A DNA stretch of 40,126 nucleotides from Bacteroidaceae bacterium (lineage in GTDB: Bacteria > Bacteroidota > Bacteroidia > Bacteroidales > Barnesiellaceae_A), in the NCBI GenBank assembly GCA_017531985.1, contig JAFXJY010000005.1:1-40126 (forward strand), in the 5' to 3' direction. This document shows positions 8,591 through 17,495 of this stretch, piece after piece. Positions within the stretch are counted from its first letter, which is position 1, and each line of letters starts with the position of its first letter. The notes under the pieces were generated by a model. The model was not told where the DNA came from and did no database searches. It saw only the letters and a list, made by a program, of their open reading frames with translations. The position numbers were made by a program, and so were the translations under genes.

Positions 8591-9094
8591 ATGAAACAAT
8601 TATTGAGAAACATTACAACAGCACTTTTACTTGCAGCAGCATGTGCATCATACACCGCTACGGCACAATCGGGCGATAGGACATTCGGTCTCGGTGACCG
8701 CAACGTGAGCGTACTGCTGGGATATGGTGATGGATTCACCCAGAAGATAGCATTCGATTGCTGTGTATTCGACAACTGGCTGGGAGGACGAGGCTCAATA
8801 GGTATCGGTGCCGCTGTGGGCAATTGCCTCGACACACACTGGGACAGGCTTTCGGCCGAAGCAACCGCCTCGCTACATTACCAGTTTGTTGAACGTCTGG
8901 ACACCTACTTAAAGATAGGAGCCGGAGGCGGATACAAATGGTATGACAAGTTCTACGGCGAAGATAAAGGATTCTTCTCGTGGAGTACCAACGCCGGAGT
9001 GAGATGGTACTTCACCCGCGGTTTTGCACTGAACATCGAAGCCGGATACAGCTTTGGAAGCTACATACTGGCAGGCGTAAGCTGGAAATTTTAA
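8591..9094 (+). CDS. Small outer-membrane beta-barrel protein, first of a paralogous pair
   Basis: The 167-residue product starts with a signal peptide (MKQLLRNITTALLLAAACAS, cleavage after TATA-Q). The mature part has alternating hydrophobic/polar strands and ends with an aromatic residue (GVSWKF), the pattern of an eight-stranded outer-membrane barrel of the OmpA/OmpX/OmpW size class. The next plus-strand gene is a clear paralogue: both share GDGF..(K/R)IA.D, SIGIGA or SLGIGA, SLHYQFVE or SFHYQFVE, then LDTY and a GxGGG motif. Their tandem position suggests a local duplication. No substrate or regulator is evident from the sequence, and I cannot name a more specific family. Confidence 0.75.
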   Translation: MKQLLRNITTALLLAAACASYTATAQSGDRTFGLGDRNVSVLLGYGDGFTQKIAFDCCVFDNWLGGRGSIGIGAAVGNCLDTHWDRLSAEATASLHYQFVERLDTYLKIGAGGGYKWYDKFYGEDKGFFSWSTNAGVRWYFTRGFALNIEAGYSFGSYILAGVSWKF

Positions 9095-9241
9095 TTAAGC
9101 AGACTCGACAACGCTATTTTATAGAAGAAGTTTTCAGGACTACAACCATCGTGACGGCATAACTTCGCAAGAAAAAATATTGCGAGATTATGCTGTCATT
9201 AATTTGGACTTTTATATATAGAAGATAAAAAATGCAAAATA

Positions 9242-9274
9242 TTGCCACAAATAACAATATTTTTCTTACATTTG
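9242..9274 (+). promoter_or_regulatory. Promoter of the second outer-membrane barrel gene
   Basis: TACATTTG at 9267-9274 matches TAnnTTTG, and a TTG at 9242-9244 lies 22 bases upstream, close to the usual spacing. The start codon is about 60 bases downstream, so this paralogue is likely transcribed independently of the first. Confidence 0.6.
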
Positions 9275-9336
9275 CATAAGTTCAGAAGCAAGAATAATTA
9301 CCAAATAGTATTAACACCTTAAAAACAAGATTAGTT

Positions 9337-9816
9337 ATGAAGAAAATTTTGACAATCTTAGTAATGGCAGTAGCAAGCATTGCTACAATAACAGCCAGTG
9401 CCAATGGAACCTTTGCCAAAAACGACTTGGTAGGTTCAGCAACAATTGGTTTCGGAGACGGATTTGCCCAAAGAATAGCCATAGACTATGGTGTAGCCGA
9501 TGGGTGGATTAACGGTAACGCATCGTTGGGTATAGGTGCATCATTAAACAACACCATAGGCTGGCATGGAGGTGACATACTTACACTTATTGCCAACTGT
9601 TCATTCCACTACCAATTTGTCGAGAACCTCGACACTTATGTTGTAGTAGGTTTTGGTGGCGGTGTTGCCATGGCACACAAATATGCCGACGGTCGATTTG
9701 ACTGGACTTCATCGATAGGTGCTCGCTACTACCTCACTCCCACTTTTGCACTGAATGCCGAAGTTGGTCACACCAACCGTAGCTTCTGCAACCTTGGTGT
9801 AAGTATTAAGTTCTGA
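9337..9816 (+). CDS. Small outer-membrane beta-barrel protein, second of the pair
   Basis: The 159-residue product begins MKKILTILVMAVASIATITA, a signal peptide cleaved near ASA-N. The mature part aligns with the preceding paralogue along its length and ends in NLGVSIKF, with a terminal phenylalanine typical of outer-membrane barrels inserted by the BAM machinery. It differs from its neighbour mainly in extracellular-loop-like regions (for example around NNTIGWHGG), as expected after duplication and loop divergence. It has its own promoter and terminator, so the two copies can be regulated separately. The role is unknown; a structural or porin-like protein is the modest inference. Confidence 0.75.
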   Translation: MKKILTILVMAVASIATITASANGTFAKNDLVGSATIGFGDGFAQRIAIDYGVADGWINGNASLGIGASLNNTIGWHGGDILTLIANCSFHYQFVENLDTYVVVGFGGGVAMAHKYADGRFDWTSSIGARYYLTPTFALNAEVGHTNRSFCNLGVSIKF

Positions 9817-9834
9817 TAAACCAATATCCCATAT

Positions 9835-9870
9835 AAAAACTCCGAGAGACATTCTCCCGGAGTTTTTTTT
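9835..9870. terminator. Bidirectional terminator between the barrel gene and rodA
   Basis: AAAAACTCCG (9835-9844) pairs with CGGAGTTTTT (9858-9867), and inner bases add further pairs. T8 follows on the plus strand and TTTTTATAT on the minus strand, so it can end both the plus-strand barrel gene and the minus-strand rodA operon. Confidence 0.85.
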
Positions 9871-9920
9871 ATACAACAACTATCCATTAGTATCTCACCA
9901 ACAACACGAATAAATTATTA

Positions 9921-11369
9921 TCAGAAATGTTCGCCACGCGAGGCATCGATACGTAACAAAATGAACAACAAGATGGTAAAACCCCATAACGACGAGCCTC
10001 CATAACTAAAAAACGGCAGCGGGATACCTATAACGGGACATAACCCTATTACCATACCGATGTTGATGAACAGGTGAAAGAAAAATATCCCTAATACACT
10101 ATAAGCATAGACACGACCGAAAGGTCGCGGCTGACGCTCTGCTATAACCATGATACGCAATATAAGAGCTGTGTAAAGAGCCAATACAAGGCATGACCCC
10201 CAGAAGCCCTCCTCCTCGCCTATGGTACAGAAGATAAAATCGGTATCTTGCTCAGGTACATACTTTAACTTGGTCTGCGTACCATTGAGAAAACCTTTAC
10301 CCCACATACCCCCCGAGCCTATGGCTATCTTGGACTGATTGACATTATAGCCGGCATCATGCAAGTCTTCGGTCATACCCAATAACACCTCGATGCGGGT
10401 GCGTTGGTGCTGTTGTAACTTATTAAAGAAATAATTGCATGAAAACATAAATGCTACCGATACAATCGTTACTGCTACCGATACCAATATCTTCGACGAA
10501 AAGGTAGTCCAGTAAACCAACAACAAGTACACTACCGACACAGCCACTACGCCCATCAATACATAAAAAATGGGAACTGCCACCTTACACAATAACAAAA
10601 TAGCAACAACCAATGCTGCCAGTATATAGAAGTAGGACAACGTACGTGCCACTCGCTTGTTCTCGGCAAAATAGCGTACAATAAATATCAGTGCCACACA
10701 AATGAGAACCAATACTATCACTTCGCCCAGCGGTGCCCCCAACCAATCGATGGCACTATACTTGATACCCAACACAAAATAGACAATGGCCATGATACCT
10801 CCGAAAAGAACAAGACCGGTCATGCCCTCGCGATACATCATGAGGATGAACGAGAAATAGACAAGTGCCGAACCGGTCTCCTTCTGTAAGACGATGATTA
10901 CAAGCGGCAATACTACTAGTCCGACTATCTTGAAGAAATTGGAAGGTTGTGTAAACTTGAAATTATATCCATTAAACATCTTGGCTACTGCCAGAGCCGT
11001 TGCAAACTTGGCAAACTCGGCAGGTTGCAGACGAATGGTATCGGTTATCATCAGCCACGATCGCGACCCCTTGACCTCTTGTGCAAAGGCAAAAGTAAAT
11101 AACAACAATATGATAAAACCCGTATATATCAGATAAGCATAAGTCTCAAACATACGAGCATCGATGAGCATGATGCAGAAAGCAAGGATGAATGATAGCC
11201 CTATCCACACCAACTGCTTACCCGAACGCTCGGCAAAGTCGAATATACTGGCTTGGTCAAAGTCGTAACTGGCTGCATATATACTTATCCAACCGAAAAA
11301 GACAAGTATCAGATAAAGAAAAATCGTAAACTTGTCGACTGTTTTCCACGCATTAACGTTTCTTGCCAC
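9921..11369 (-). CDS. rodA: Rod shape-determining SEDS glycosyltransferase RodA
   Basis: RodA polymerises glycan strands from lipid II in the inner membrane, partnered with PBP2. The protein is almost wholly hydrophobic, with family motifs RLQPAEFAKFATALAVAK, VQKETGSALVYF-like (VLQKETGSALVY), and near the end PVIGIPLPFFSYGGSS. I favour the GTG at 11369, giving MARNVNAWKTVDKF: it matches the usual short RodA N-terminus, and GGAAGG lies 6-7 bases before it. The upstream ATG at 11408 would add 13 residues and overlap mrdA by 56 bases; with GTG the overlap is 17 bases, like the mrdA/mreD overlap. At about 480 residues it is longer than E. coli RodA (370), because of extra membrane segments in the middle, seen in other Bacteroidota. 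It is the last gene of the operon. Confidence 0.93.
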   Translation of the reverse strand: MARNVNAWKTVDKFTIFLYLILVFFGWISIYAASYDFDQASIFDFAERSGKQLVWIGLSFILAFCIMLIDARMFETYAYLIYTGFIILLLFTFAFAQEVKGSRSWLMITDTIRLQPAEFAKFATALAVAKMFNGYNFKFTQPSNFFKIVGLVVLPLVIIVLQKETGSALVYFSFILMMYREGMTGLVLFGGIMAIVYFVLGIKYSAIDWLGAPLGEVIVLVLICVALIFIVRYFAENKRVARTLSYFYILAALVVAILLLCKVAVPIFYVLMGVVAVSVVYLLLVYWTTFSSKILVSVAVTIVSVAFMFSCNYFFNKLQQHQRTRIEVLLGMTEDLHDAGYNVNQSKIAIGSGGMWGKGFLNGTQTKLKYVPEQDTDFIFCTIGEEEGFWGSCLVLALYTALILRIMVIAERQPRPFGRVYAYSVLGIFFFHLFINIGMVIGLCPVIGIPLPFFSYGGSSLWGFTILLFILLRIDASRGEHF

Positions 11370-13212
11370 TGTTACCTTCCACTTTTGAGTTAAACATTCT
11401 TTCTTCAAGGTGTTTGCGAGAAGGATCTATCTCACCTTTCAGATAATACTCCATCATCAGGCTGCCGATGGGTACACCATAGGTGGCTCCGAAGCCGGCA
11501 TTTTCGACATACACCGCAATTGCTATCTGAGGGTCATTCATGGGTGCAAATCCCATGAATGCCGAGTGATCCCGTCCGTGAGAATTTTGTGCCGTTCCTG
11601 TCTTACCACACACCTCTATATCGGGCAGATTGGCCGTTCGGCAAGTACCATCTGTAACGGCCATACGCATTCCCTCTACCACATAATCGTAATAACGAGC
11701 ATCGATGGTAGGATAGCGTCGCTGCAAATAGAGACTATCTATCACACTGTCTTGTATAGCCTTTACTACATGCGGCGTATAGAAATAACCACGATTGGCT
11801 ATGGTAGCGGCAAGATTGGCTATCTGCAACGGTGTTGCCAATATTTCGCCTTGACCGATGGCAATAGAGATGATAGTAAGGGCTCGCCATCCCCCCACAC
11901 CGTACACCTTATCGTATACATGACGATTGGGCAGATAACCACGACTCTCGGTGGGCATGTCTATTCCCAACTGATAACCATAACCCATCGACACCAAGTG
12001 TTCCTTCCACACTTCATACGCCGTAGACGTACTATCGTATTGCTGACGATTGTCGAGCATCGAACGCAATCCATAGCAATAGTATGCATTGCACGAGGTC
12101 GCTAACGATGGCACCAAGTTGATGGGAGCTGCATGGGCGTGACATCCCACTTTTAGGCCACCTACAACAAAACCACCGGTACAAGGATAACGTGTCTCGG
12201 GGGTTACTATACCTTCCTGCAACAATATAAGAGCCTGCGTGGGCTTAAAAGTAGAGCCGGGAGGGTAACGAGCCAACAAGGCACGATCGTAAAGAGGGTT
12301 GGATGGATCGCGAGTGAGGCGGGCATAATTCTTTCCGCGTTCACGTCCCACCAACAATGATGGGTCGTATGTGGGGCTGGATACAAGTGCCAAGATCTCT
12401 CCGGTCGATGGCTCGATGGCCACAATAGCACCGGTCTTGTTCTGCATCAGCTTCTCGCCATAAGCCTGCAAGTCGGCATCGATTGAGAGTGTGATATTTC
12501 GTCCCGACACGGGTTGCACATCGTAACGTCCATCTTCATACTTGCCCTTGATACGCCCATAGGCATCACGCAAGAGTATCTCCTCCCCTTTCATTCCCCG
12601 CAGCACTTCCTCATACGACTTCTCTATACCCAAGTCGCCCATGTAGTCGCCTCGACGATAATAATCGTCTCGCTCTATATCCGAGACACCAACCTCTCGA
12701 ATATTGCCCAACACATTGGCGGCAATAGGACGACTATACTGTCGCAACACCCTGTTCTGCGTATAAAATCCCGGATAACGATACAATTTCTCTTGAAAGC
12801 GTCCATAATCCTGCGTCGAAAGTTGCGTCATAAACACTTGGGGGGTATAGGTGGAGTATCCCGGATTCTTACGACGATCCTTCATATCGTCGATATACCG
12901 GTCGAACTCTTCAAGCGTTATTCCTAACGTATTACAAAAGTCAAGCGTATCCAAGTCATGTACCTCCCGAGGTATCATCATGACATCATAGGCCGGCTGA
13001 TTGTATACCAATAACTCATCGTTGCGATCATATATAAAGCCTCGTGACGGATAAAGAGTCTTACGTTGAAAAGCGTTGCCATCGGCATAACGCTTGTAAT
13101 CGTTGTCACCCACCTGCAAGGAGAATAACCGCACTACATACACAGCCACGATAACCAACACGGCTCCGGCTATGACAAACTTACGTTTTTCGAGATTATA
13201 ATCTTTTCTCAT
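11353..13212 (-). CDS. mrdA: Penicillin-binding protein 2 (elongasome transpeptidase)
   Basis: This is the class B transpeptidase that cross-links peptidoglycan during side-wall growth, working with RodA encoded just downstream. One membrane segment lies at residues 12-31. A pedestal/dimerisation domain begins at FQRKTLYPSRGFIYDRN. The transpeptidase domain carries all three active-site motifs: STFK with Ser320 and Lys323, SCN at 373-375 and KTG at 537-539. The length of 619 residues is normal (E. coli 633). The ATG at 13212 overlaps the mreD end by 17 bases, and its stop overlaps the start of rodA, so translation is probably coupled through the whole set. No motif is missing, so an active enzyme is expected. 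Confidence 0.96.
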   Translation of the reverse strand: MRKDYNLEKRKFVIAGAVLVIVAVYVVRLFSLQVGDNDYKRYADGNAFQRKTLYPSRGFIYDRNDELLVYNQPAYDVMMIPREVHDLDTLDFCNTLGITLEEFDRYIDDMKDRRKNPGYSTYTPQVFMTQLSTQDYGRFQEKLYRYPGFYTQNRVLRQYSRPIAANVLGNIREVGVSDIERDDYYRRGDYMGDLGIEKSYEEVLRGMKGEEILLRDAYGRIKGKYEDGRYDVQPVSGRNITLSIDADLQAYGEKLMQNKTGAIVAIEPSTGEILALVSSPTYDPSLLVGRERGKNYARLTRDPSNPLYDRALLARYPPGSTFKPTQALILLQEGIVTPETRYPCTGGFVVGGLKVGCHAHAAPINLVPSLATSCNAYYCYGLRSMLDNRQQYDSTSTAYEVWKEHLVSMGYGYQLGIDMPTESRGYLPNRHVYDKVYGVGGWRALTIISIAIGQGEILATPLQIANLAATIANRGYFYTPHVVKAIQDSVIDSLYLQRRYPTIDARYYDYVVEGMRMAVTDGTCRTANLPDIEVCGKTGTAQNSHGRDHSAFMGFAPMNDPQIAIAVYVENAGFGATYGVPIGSLMMEYYLKGEIDPSRKHLEERMFNSKVEGNSGKKR

Positions 13213-13714
13213 TTCCTTGACTAAGACTATCGATGCACACTATAAGTATAAACGTCAGCAGCGTACTGCCCAAGATACGCATGAGAAGGAAAGGCAAGTC
13301 AAACAACGACATCGACTCTATGAGAAATATCAACGTACAATAAAGAAACGTTAGTGTAAGAGAGTATCTCACATATAGCCACATACCGAAATTGCGTATA
13401 GACGGCACCTCGGTAGCATAATCATATCCATGCGGCTGATACAACGATAGAACAGGACGACGCATAAATGCCAGCACCGTACAAGCCAATGCATTCATTC
13501 CCGGAGTATTACTGAAAATATCTACAACAAGCCCCAACAAGAATGAAAGCGTCAATACCCACACCGTCGATAGCGAAACAGGCAACTTGAAGATAATATA
13601 TATAAATACCAATGGCACCGCTACGCCAAAGAGATGTATCTGGTTGAACACCAACACTTGCAACAAAATAAAGAGCAAGGCTACACCCAAGTCTCGTAAT
13701 ATAGTTACATTCAT
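13196..13714 (-). CDS. mreD: Rod shape-determining membrane protein MreD
   Basis: The 172-residue product is hydrophobic along its length, with about five or six predicted membrane segments and the MreD-like features of LLQVLVFNQIHLFGVAVPLVFIY near the N-terminus, followed by FLLGLVVDIFSNTPGMNALA (a G..VDIF...G.NA pattern common to MreD). MreD is the inner-membrane partner of MreC in the elongasome. Its ATG overlaps the mreC stop by 4 bases (ATGA) and its end overlaps mrdA by 17 bases, showing tight coupling. The sequence of this family is poorly conserved, so the call rests on the pattern together with gene order. Confidence 0.92.
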   Translation of the reverse strand: MNVTILRDLGVALLFILLQVLVFNQIHLFGVAVPLVFIYIIFKLPVSLSTVWVLTLSFLLGLVVDIFSNTPGMNALACTVLAFMRRPVLSLYQPHGYDYATEVPSIRNFGMWLYVRYSLTLTFLYCTLIFLIESMSLFDLPFLLMRILGSTLLTFILIVCIDSLSQGNEKRL

Positions 13715-14556
13715 TGTTGAGCCTCCTTTTCCAATAATCGTTGTTCGTACTGCGAGCGATTATACACCACTCTCACCGACCCTAATTGATGAAAATCGGT
13801 CGATAACTTTACCTGCATAGCATAGAAATTATCATCCTTCTGTCGAGCGTAATCGTGAATAGTTCCCACCATGATTCCTTCGGGGAAAACAGCCGAGAAA
13901 CCACTCGTTACAATTGTATCACCGGGGGCAAACTCGACATGTCGAGGCATCTCTTCAAGCATGGCATAACGAGCGTTACGACCATCCCACACAAGTGAAC
14001 CGAAGCAGTCGGTATCCTTTACCTTACAACTGATATGCAACTTAGTGTTAAGCACCGAGATAGCAACGGCATTATGCTCATTGACTACCGTTACAATACC
14101 TACAATACCATTGTGGTCGACCACTGCCATCTCCGGAGCAACACCATCGGCTCGTCCCTTATCAAGGGTTATATAATTATCCATGTGTGTAAGGCTATTA
14201 TTGATGACGTGTGCCATGATAAAATCATATCCGTCATAAAGGTGTGCCGAACGACTTAACGAATCGACGGTTGCACTATCGGTATACTGCTGCAACTGAT
14301 GCTTCAAGCTCAACAATTCTAATTCGAGCTTACCATTCTCACGCAACAACTCTTCGTTAACCGTACGCAATCCGAAATAACTCGTCACTGCATCCGACCA
14401 TCTATACACTTGTGCAACCAACTTGCTCGACGACCCGAAGTAAACGCTGCGTTGATAGGGATTAGAGTTGAATAGCAATATACAACTTATGGTGACGTAG
14501 ACAATAAAAAATATCCACGCAACATGTTTGATGAGAAAATCGAAAAGATTACGCAT
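13711..14556 (-). CDS. mreC: Rod shape-determining protein MreC
   Basis: MreC is the periplasmic scaffold that activates PBP2-RodA. The 281-residue product has one membrane segment near residues 10-30 (VAWIFFIVYVTISCILLF), then a coiled coil of about residues 62-95 (NEELLRENGKLELELLSLKHQL), then the two beta-barrel domains with the VVDHNGIVGIV, GDTIVTSG and FPEGIMVGTI motifs typical of MreC. Length is close to the usual 270-300. It overlaps mreD by 4 bases. Upstream, 99 bases separate it from mreB and hold a long hairpin, the widest gap among the five shape genes, which could set a different mreC:mreB ratio. Confidence 0.95.
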   Translation of the reverse strand: MRNLFDFLIKHVAWIFFIVYVTISCILLFNSNPYQRSVYFGSSSKLVAQVYRWSDAVTSYFGLRTVNEELLRENGKLELELLSLKHQLQQYTDSATVDSLSRSAHLYDGYDFIMAHVINNSLTHMDNYITLDKGRADGVAPEMAVVDHNGIVGIVTVVNEHNAVAISVLNTKLHISCKVKDTDCFGSLVWDGRNARYAMLEEMPRHVEFAPGDTIVTSGFSAVFPEGIMVGTIHDYARQKDDNFYAMQVKLSTDFHQLGSVRVVYNRSQYEQRLLEKEAQQ

Positions 14557-14590
14557 CGATATACTCTCCTGATATTGTGATGTTCATATA

Positions 14591-14636
14591 TTACCTCACG
14601 AGCTACACAATAGTTGCTGTGTAACTCGTGAGGTAA
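14591..14636 (-). promoter_or_regulatory. Long hairpin between mreB and mreC
   Basis: TTACCTCACGAG at 14591-14602 pairs perfectly with CTCGTGAGGTAA at 14625-14636. After a C/A mismatch, TACACA pairs with TGTGTA, leaving an 8-base loop, so there are 18 pairs with one mismatch. In the direction of transcription the helix is followed by TATATGAACATC, not by a T run. It is therefore unlikely to be an ordinary terminator. An mRNA-stability or processing element that changes downstream expression is my inference. Confidence 0.6.
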
Positions 14637-14655
14637 CATAGGACACCTATTATTC

Positions 14656-15687
14656 TTATCGAATTAAGAAATTATAGTTATCAATATTCTTCAATGCCAC
14701 ACCCGTACCCTTGGCAACTGCATGCAACGGATCGTCAGCAACATGGAATGTGATACCAATGCGATCGGTCAGACGCTTGTCAAGACCGCGTAACAAGGCA
14801 CCATCACCGGCCAGATAAATACCATTGCGTACAAGGTCGGCATACAATTCGGGAGGTGTATGCTCCAAGGCACTCAGTACGGCTGCCTCAATCTTCGAGA
14901 TGGACTTCTCGATACAGTGCGATACCTCTTGGTACGAAACAGGTATCTCCAAGGGAAGGGCTGTCATACGGTTAGGTCCATGCACGATATAATCTTCGGG
15001 AGGATCGGCAAGGTCGGTCAATGCCGAACCTACATTAATCTTTATCAACTCGGCAGTACGCTCACCTATACGCACATTGTGCTGACGGCTCATATACTCT
15101 TGAATATCGGCAGTCAAGTCATCACCGGCAATGCGGATAGACTTATTAGAGACGATACCACCCAACGATATAACGGCAATCTCGGTACTACCACCACCTA
15201 TATCGACTATCATATTACCCTCGGGAGCTGTAACGTCTATTCCTATACCTATGGCTGCCGCCATGGGTTCATATATCATATAGACATCACGCCCTCCGGC
15301 ATGCTCGGCCGAGTCGCGTACGGCACGTATTTCCACTTCGGTACTTCCCGATGGAATACACACTACCATACGCAATGAGGGAGTAAACCAACGACGCTTG
15401 GGGTTAACCATCTTTACCATACCGCGTATCATCTGTTCTGCGGCATAGAAGTCGGCGATAACACCATCACGCAAGGGTCGTATGGTGGTGATATTGGGAC
15501 TTGTCTTTTCGTACATCTGGCGAGCTTTCTCTCCGACGGCGACAAGTTTTTCAGTTTTCTTTTCCAATGCCACGACCGAAGGCTCATCCACTACTATCTT
15601 ATCATCGTGAATGATAATCGTATTGGCTGTACCCAAGTCTATGGCAATCTCTTCGGTTAATGAGAAAAATTTAGAGAAAAATCCCAT
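14656..15687 (-). CDS. mreB: Rod shape-determining actin-like protein MreB
   Basis: MreB forms ATP-driven filaments beneath the inner membrane that guide the elongation machinery. The 343-residue product has the actin-fold motifs: phosphate 1 IAIDLGTANTIIIH near residue 14, phosphate 2 DIGGGSTEIAVISLGG, and the adenosine motif LAGDGALLRGLDKRL. The short N-terminus MGFFSKFF is amphipathic, typical of membrane-binding MreB. It is followed in the operon by mreC after a 99-base gap with a hairpin and preceded by purH with a 29-base gap without a separate promoter that I can see. The TGTTA/AGAGTC bases before the ATG contain AAAGAGAG, a possible weak ribosome-binding site. Confidence 0.97.
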   Translation of the reverse strand: MGFFSKFFSLTEEIAIDLGTANTIIIHDDKIVVDEPSVVALEKKTEKLVAVGEKARQMYEKTSPNITTIRPLRDGVIADFYAAEQMIRGMVKMVNPKRRWFTPSLRMVVCIPSGSTEVEIRAVRDSAEHAGGRDVYMIYEPMAAAIGIGIDVTAPEGNMIVDIGGGSTEIAVISLGGIVSNKSIRIAGDDLTADIQEYMSRQHNVRIGERTAELIKINVGSALTDLADPPEDYIVHGPNRMTALPLEIPVSYQEVSHCIEKSISKIEAAVLSALEHTPPELYADLVRNGIYLAGDGALLRGLDKRLTDRIGITFHVADDPLHAVAKGTGVALKNIDNYNFLIR

Positions 15688-15716
15688 TTGACTCTCTTTT
15701 TTTAAGTGTTAATTCT

Positions 15717-17240
15717 TTAATGTTTAAAATGTCGTTTACCGGTCATGACCATTGCTATGCCATGGGCATTGCAATAATCAATGGTCTCTTGGTCGCGAAC
15801 TGAGCCACCGGGTTGTATAACTGCATCGACACCTGCCTTGTGAGCTATCTCTACACAGTCGGCAAAGGGGAAGAAGGCATCTGATGCCATTACAGCACCC
15901 GACAGGTCGAAGTGGAATGAGTGAGCCTTCTCAATAGCTTGACGCAATGCATCCACTCGCGATGTTTGACCCACTCCGCTGGCACAAAGTTGGCGATTCT
16001 TTGCCAAGACGATAGCATTGGATTTGCTGTGCTTGACAATCTTATTGGCAAAGAGCAAGTCGGCTATACGAGCCTCATCGACAGCCTCTACGGTAACTTG
16101 TTGCAACTCGCAAGGTTGCTCGGTGTGCAAGTCTCTATCTTGCACCAAGACCCCTCCCAACAACGAACGATATTGTTTAGTAGCTGTATTGGCTTGTTTC
16201 TGCACAAGAATGATTCGGTTTTTCTTTTGCTGCAATATTTCCAAGGCGGCTGGCTCATAGCCCGGAGCTATTATCACCTCAAAGAATATTTTATTCACCT
16301 CCTCGGCAGTAGCAGTATCAATGGGACGATTGGCAACAAGCACGCCACCGAAAGCCGACACCGGGTCGCATTCGAGAGCGGCTGTCCACGCTTCGAGAAT
16401 AGTATCGCGTGAAGCTATTCCACACGCATTGTTGTGTTTCAGCACAGCAAAGGTTGTGTCGGAAAACTCGGCTATCAACGACACTGCTGCATCGATGTCG
16501 AGTAAGTTGTTGTAGGATATTTCCTTACCATGTAATTGCTCAAACATAGCATCAAAGTCGCCATAAAAAGCACCCTTCTGGTGAGGATTTTCACCATATC
16601 GCAACGACTTACATCCATTGACAGCAGCACGGAATGTCGAGCCTTCACCACCATCGAAGTAATTAAAGATGGCCGAATCATAACCCGATGAAACAGCAAA
16701 AGCCTCGCGTGCCAAGAGACGACGCTCGGCGAGAGTTGTTGTCGCACCGCTACGACGCAATATATCAAGCAAGATACCATATTGTCCCTTTGAGGCAACA
16801 ATGGCAACATCCTCAAAATTCTTCGCCGCGGCACGGATGAGCGAAATACCACCTATATCTATCTTCTCAATGATAGCCGCTTCATCGGCTCCCGAAGCAA
16901 CAGTCTGTTCAAAAGGATAAAGGTCTACTATAACAAGATCGATCGAAGGGATTTCATACTCAGCAATCTGGGCGGCATCGTTTTCATTGTCACGTCGATT
17001 GAGAATACCACCAAACACTTTGGGATGTAATGTCTTTACTCGACCTCCCAAGATTGAAGGATAACCGGTCAGATCTTCTACTGCATGGCAGGGTATTCCC
17101 AATGATTCAATAAAAGATTGAGTACCACCGGTCGACAAAAATTCTACTCCATCGGCATGTAACAACTTGATTATTTCATCTAATCCATCTTTGTGAAAAA
17201 CCGAAACAAGTGCGGTTCTTATTTTTTTCTCTTTTACCAT
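15717..17240 (-). CDS. purH: Bifunctional AICAR transformylase/IMP cyclohydrolase
   Basis: PurH makes the last two steps of IMP synthesis: it formylates AICAR with 10-formyl-THF and closes the ring. The N-terminal cyclohydrolase (MGS-like) domain covers about residues 1-145 with FLSTGGTQSFIE, LGGRVKTLHPKVFGG and VDLYPF. The C-terminal transformylase domain begins near residue 200 with SLRYGENPHQ and has the catalytic Lys268-His269 in the KHNNACG motif (usually KHxNPCG, so Ala replaces Pro here). Length, 507 residues, is normal (E. coli 529). It is the first gene of the operon, and its promoter lies just upstream. Gene order purH-mreB is, as I recall, common in Bacteroidales; the two functions have no obvious biochemical link. 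Confidence 0.97.
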   Translation of the reverse strand: MVKEKKIRTALVSVFHKDGLDEIIKLLHADGVEFLSTGGTQSFIESLGIPCHAVEDLTGYPSILGGRVKTLHPKVFGGILNRRDNENDAAQIAEYEIPSIDLVIVDLYPFEQTVASGADEAAIIEKIDIGGISLIRAAAKNFEDVAIVASKGQYGILLDILRRSGATTTLAERRLLAREAFAVSSGYDSAIFNYFDGGEGSTFRAAVNGCKSLRYGENPHQKGAFYGDFDAMFEQLHGKEISYNNLLDIDAAVSLIAEFSDTTFAVLKHNNACGIASRDTILEAWTAALECDPVSAFGGVLVANRPIDTATAEEVNKIFFEVIIAPGYEPAALEILQQKKNRIILVQKQANTATKQYRSLLGGVLVQDRDLHTEQPCELQQVTVEAVDEARIADLLFANKIVKHSKSNAIVLAKNRQLCASGVGQTSRVDALRQAIEKAHSFHFDLSGAVMASDAFFPFADCVEIAHKAGVDAVIQPGGSVRDQETIDYCNAHGIAMVMTGKRHFKH

Positions 17241-17266
17241 TATTGTAACTTTACTTTATGTTTTGG

Positions 17267-17297
17267 CAAAAGTACAAATTTTTATTAGCATTTTCAA
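17267..17297 (-). promoter_or_regulatory. Promoter of the purH-mre-mrdA-rodA operon
   Basis: On the minus strand TTG (17295-17297), 20 bases, then TACTTTTG (17267-17274) match the Bacteroidota sigma-ABfr consensus exactly. Transcription should start near 17260, leaving a leader of about 20 bases. No purine-repressor site or riboswitch fits in so short a leader. No other strong promoter was noticed within the operon. Confidence 0.75.
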
Positions 17298-17461
17298 CAC
17301 TTTATCGCATTATTTTTGAACATTTTTTTTCGCAATCATTCGTCAATGATAAGCAGTTGTATTTCAAGCTATTCATAATAGACAGCTTCACAATCCCACA
17401 CAACTATCACGACTAATCATCAATAGGTATATAGAAGATGCGAAATAACCATTATAGGCGA

Positions 17462-17492
17462 TTGCACACACCATCGCAACGCTATATCTTTG
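17462..17492 (+). promoter_or_regulatory. Promoter of the candidate small RNA
   Basis: TTG at 17462-17464, 20 bases, then TATCTTTG at 17485-17492 match the Bacteroidota promoter consensus in sequence and spacing as well as the best promoters in this window. Predicted start is about 17496. No start codon of a credible gene lies just downstream. Confidence 0.65.
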
Positions 17493-17495
17493 CAC

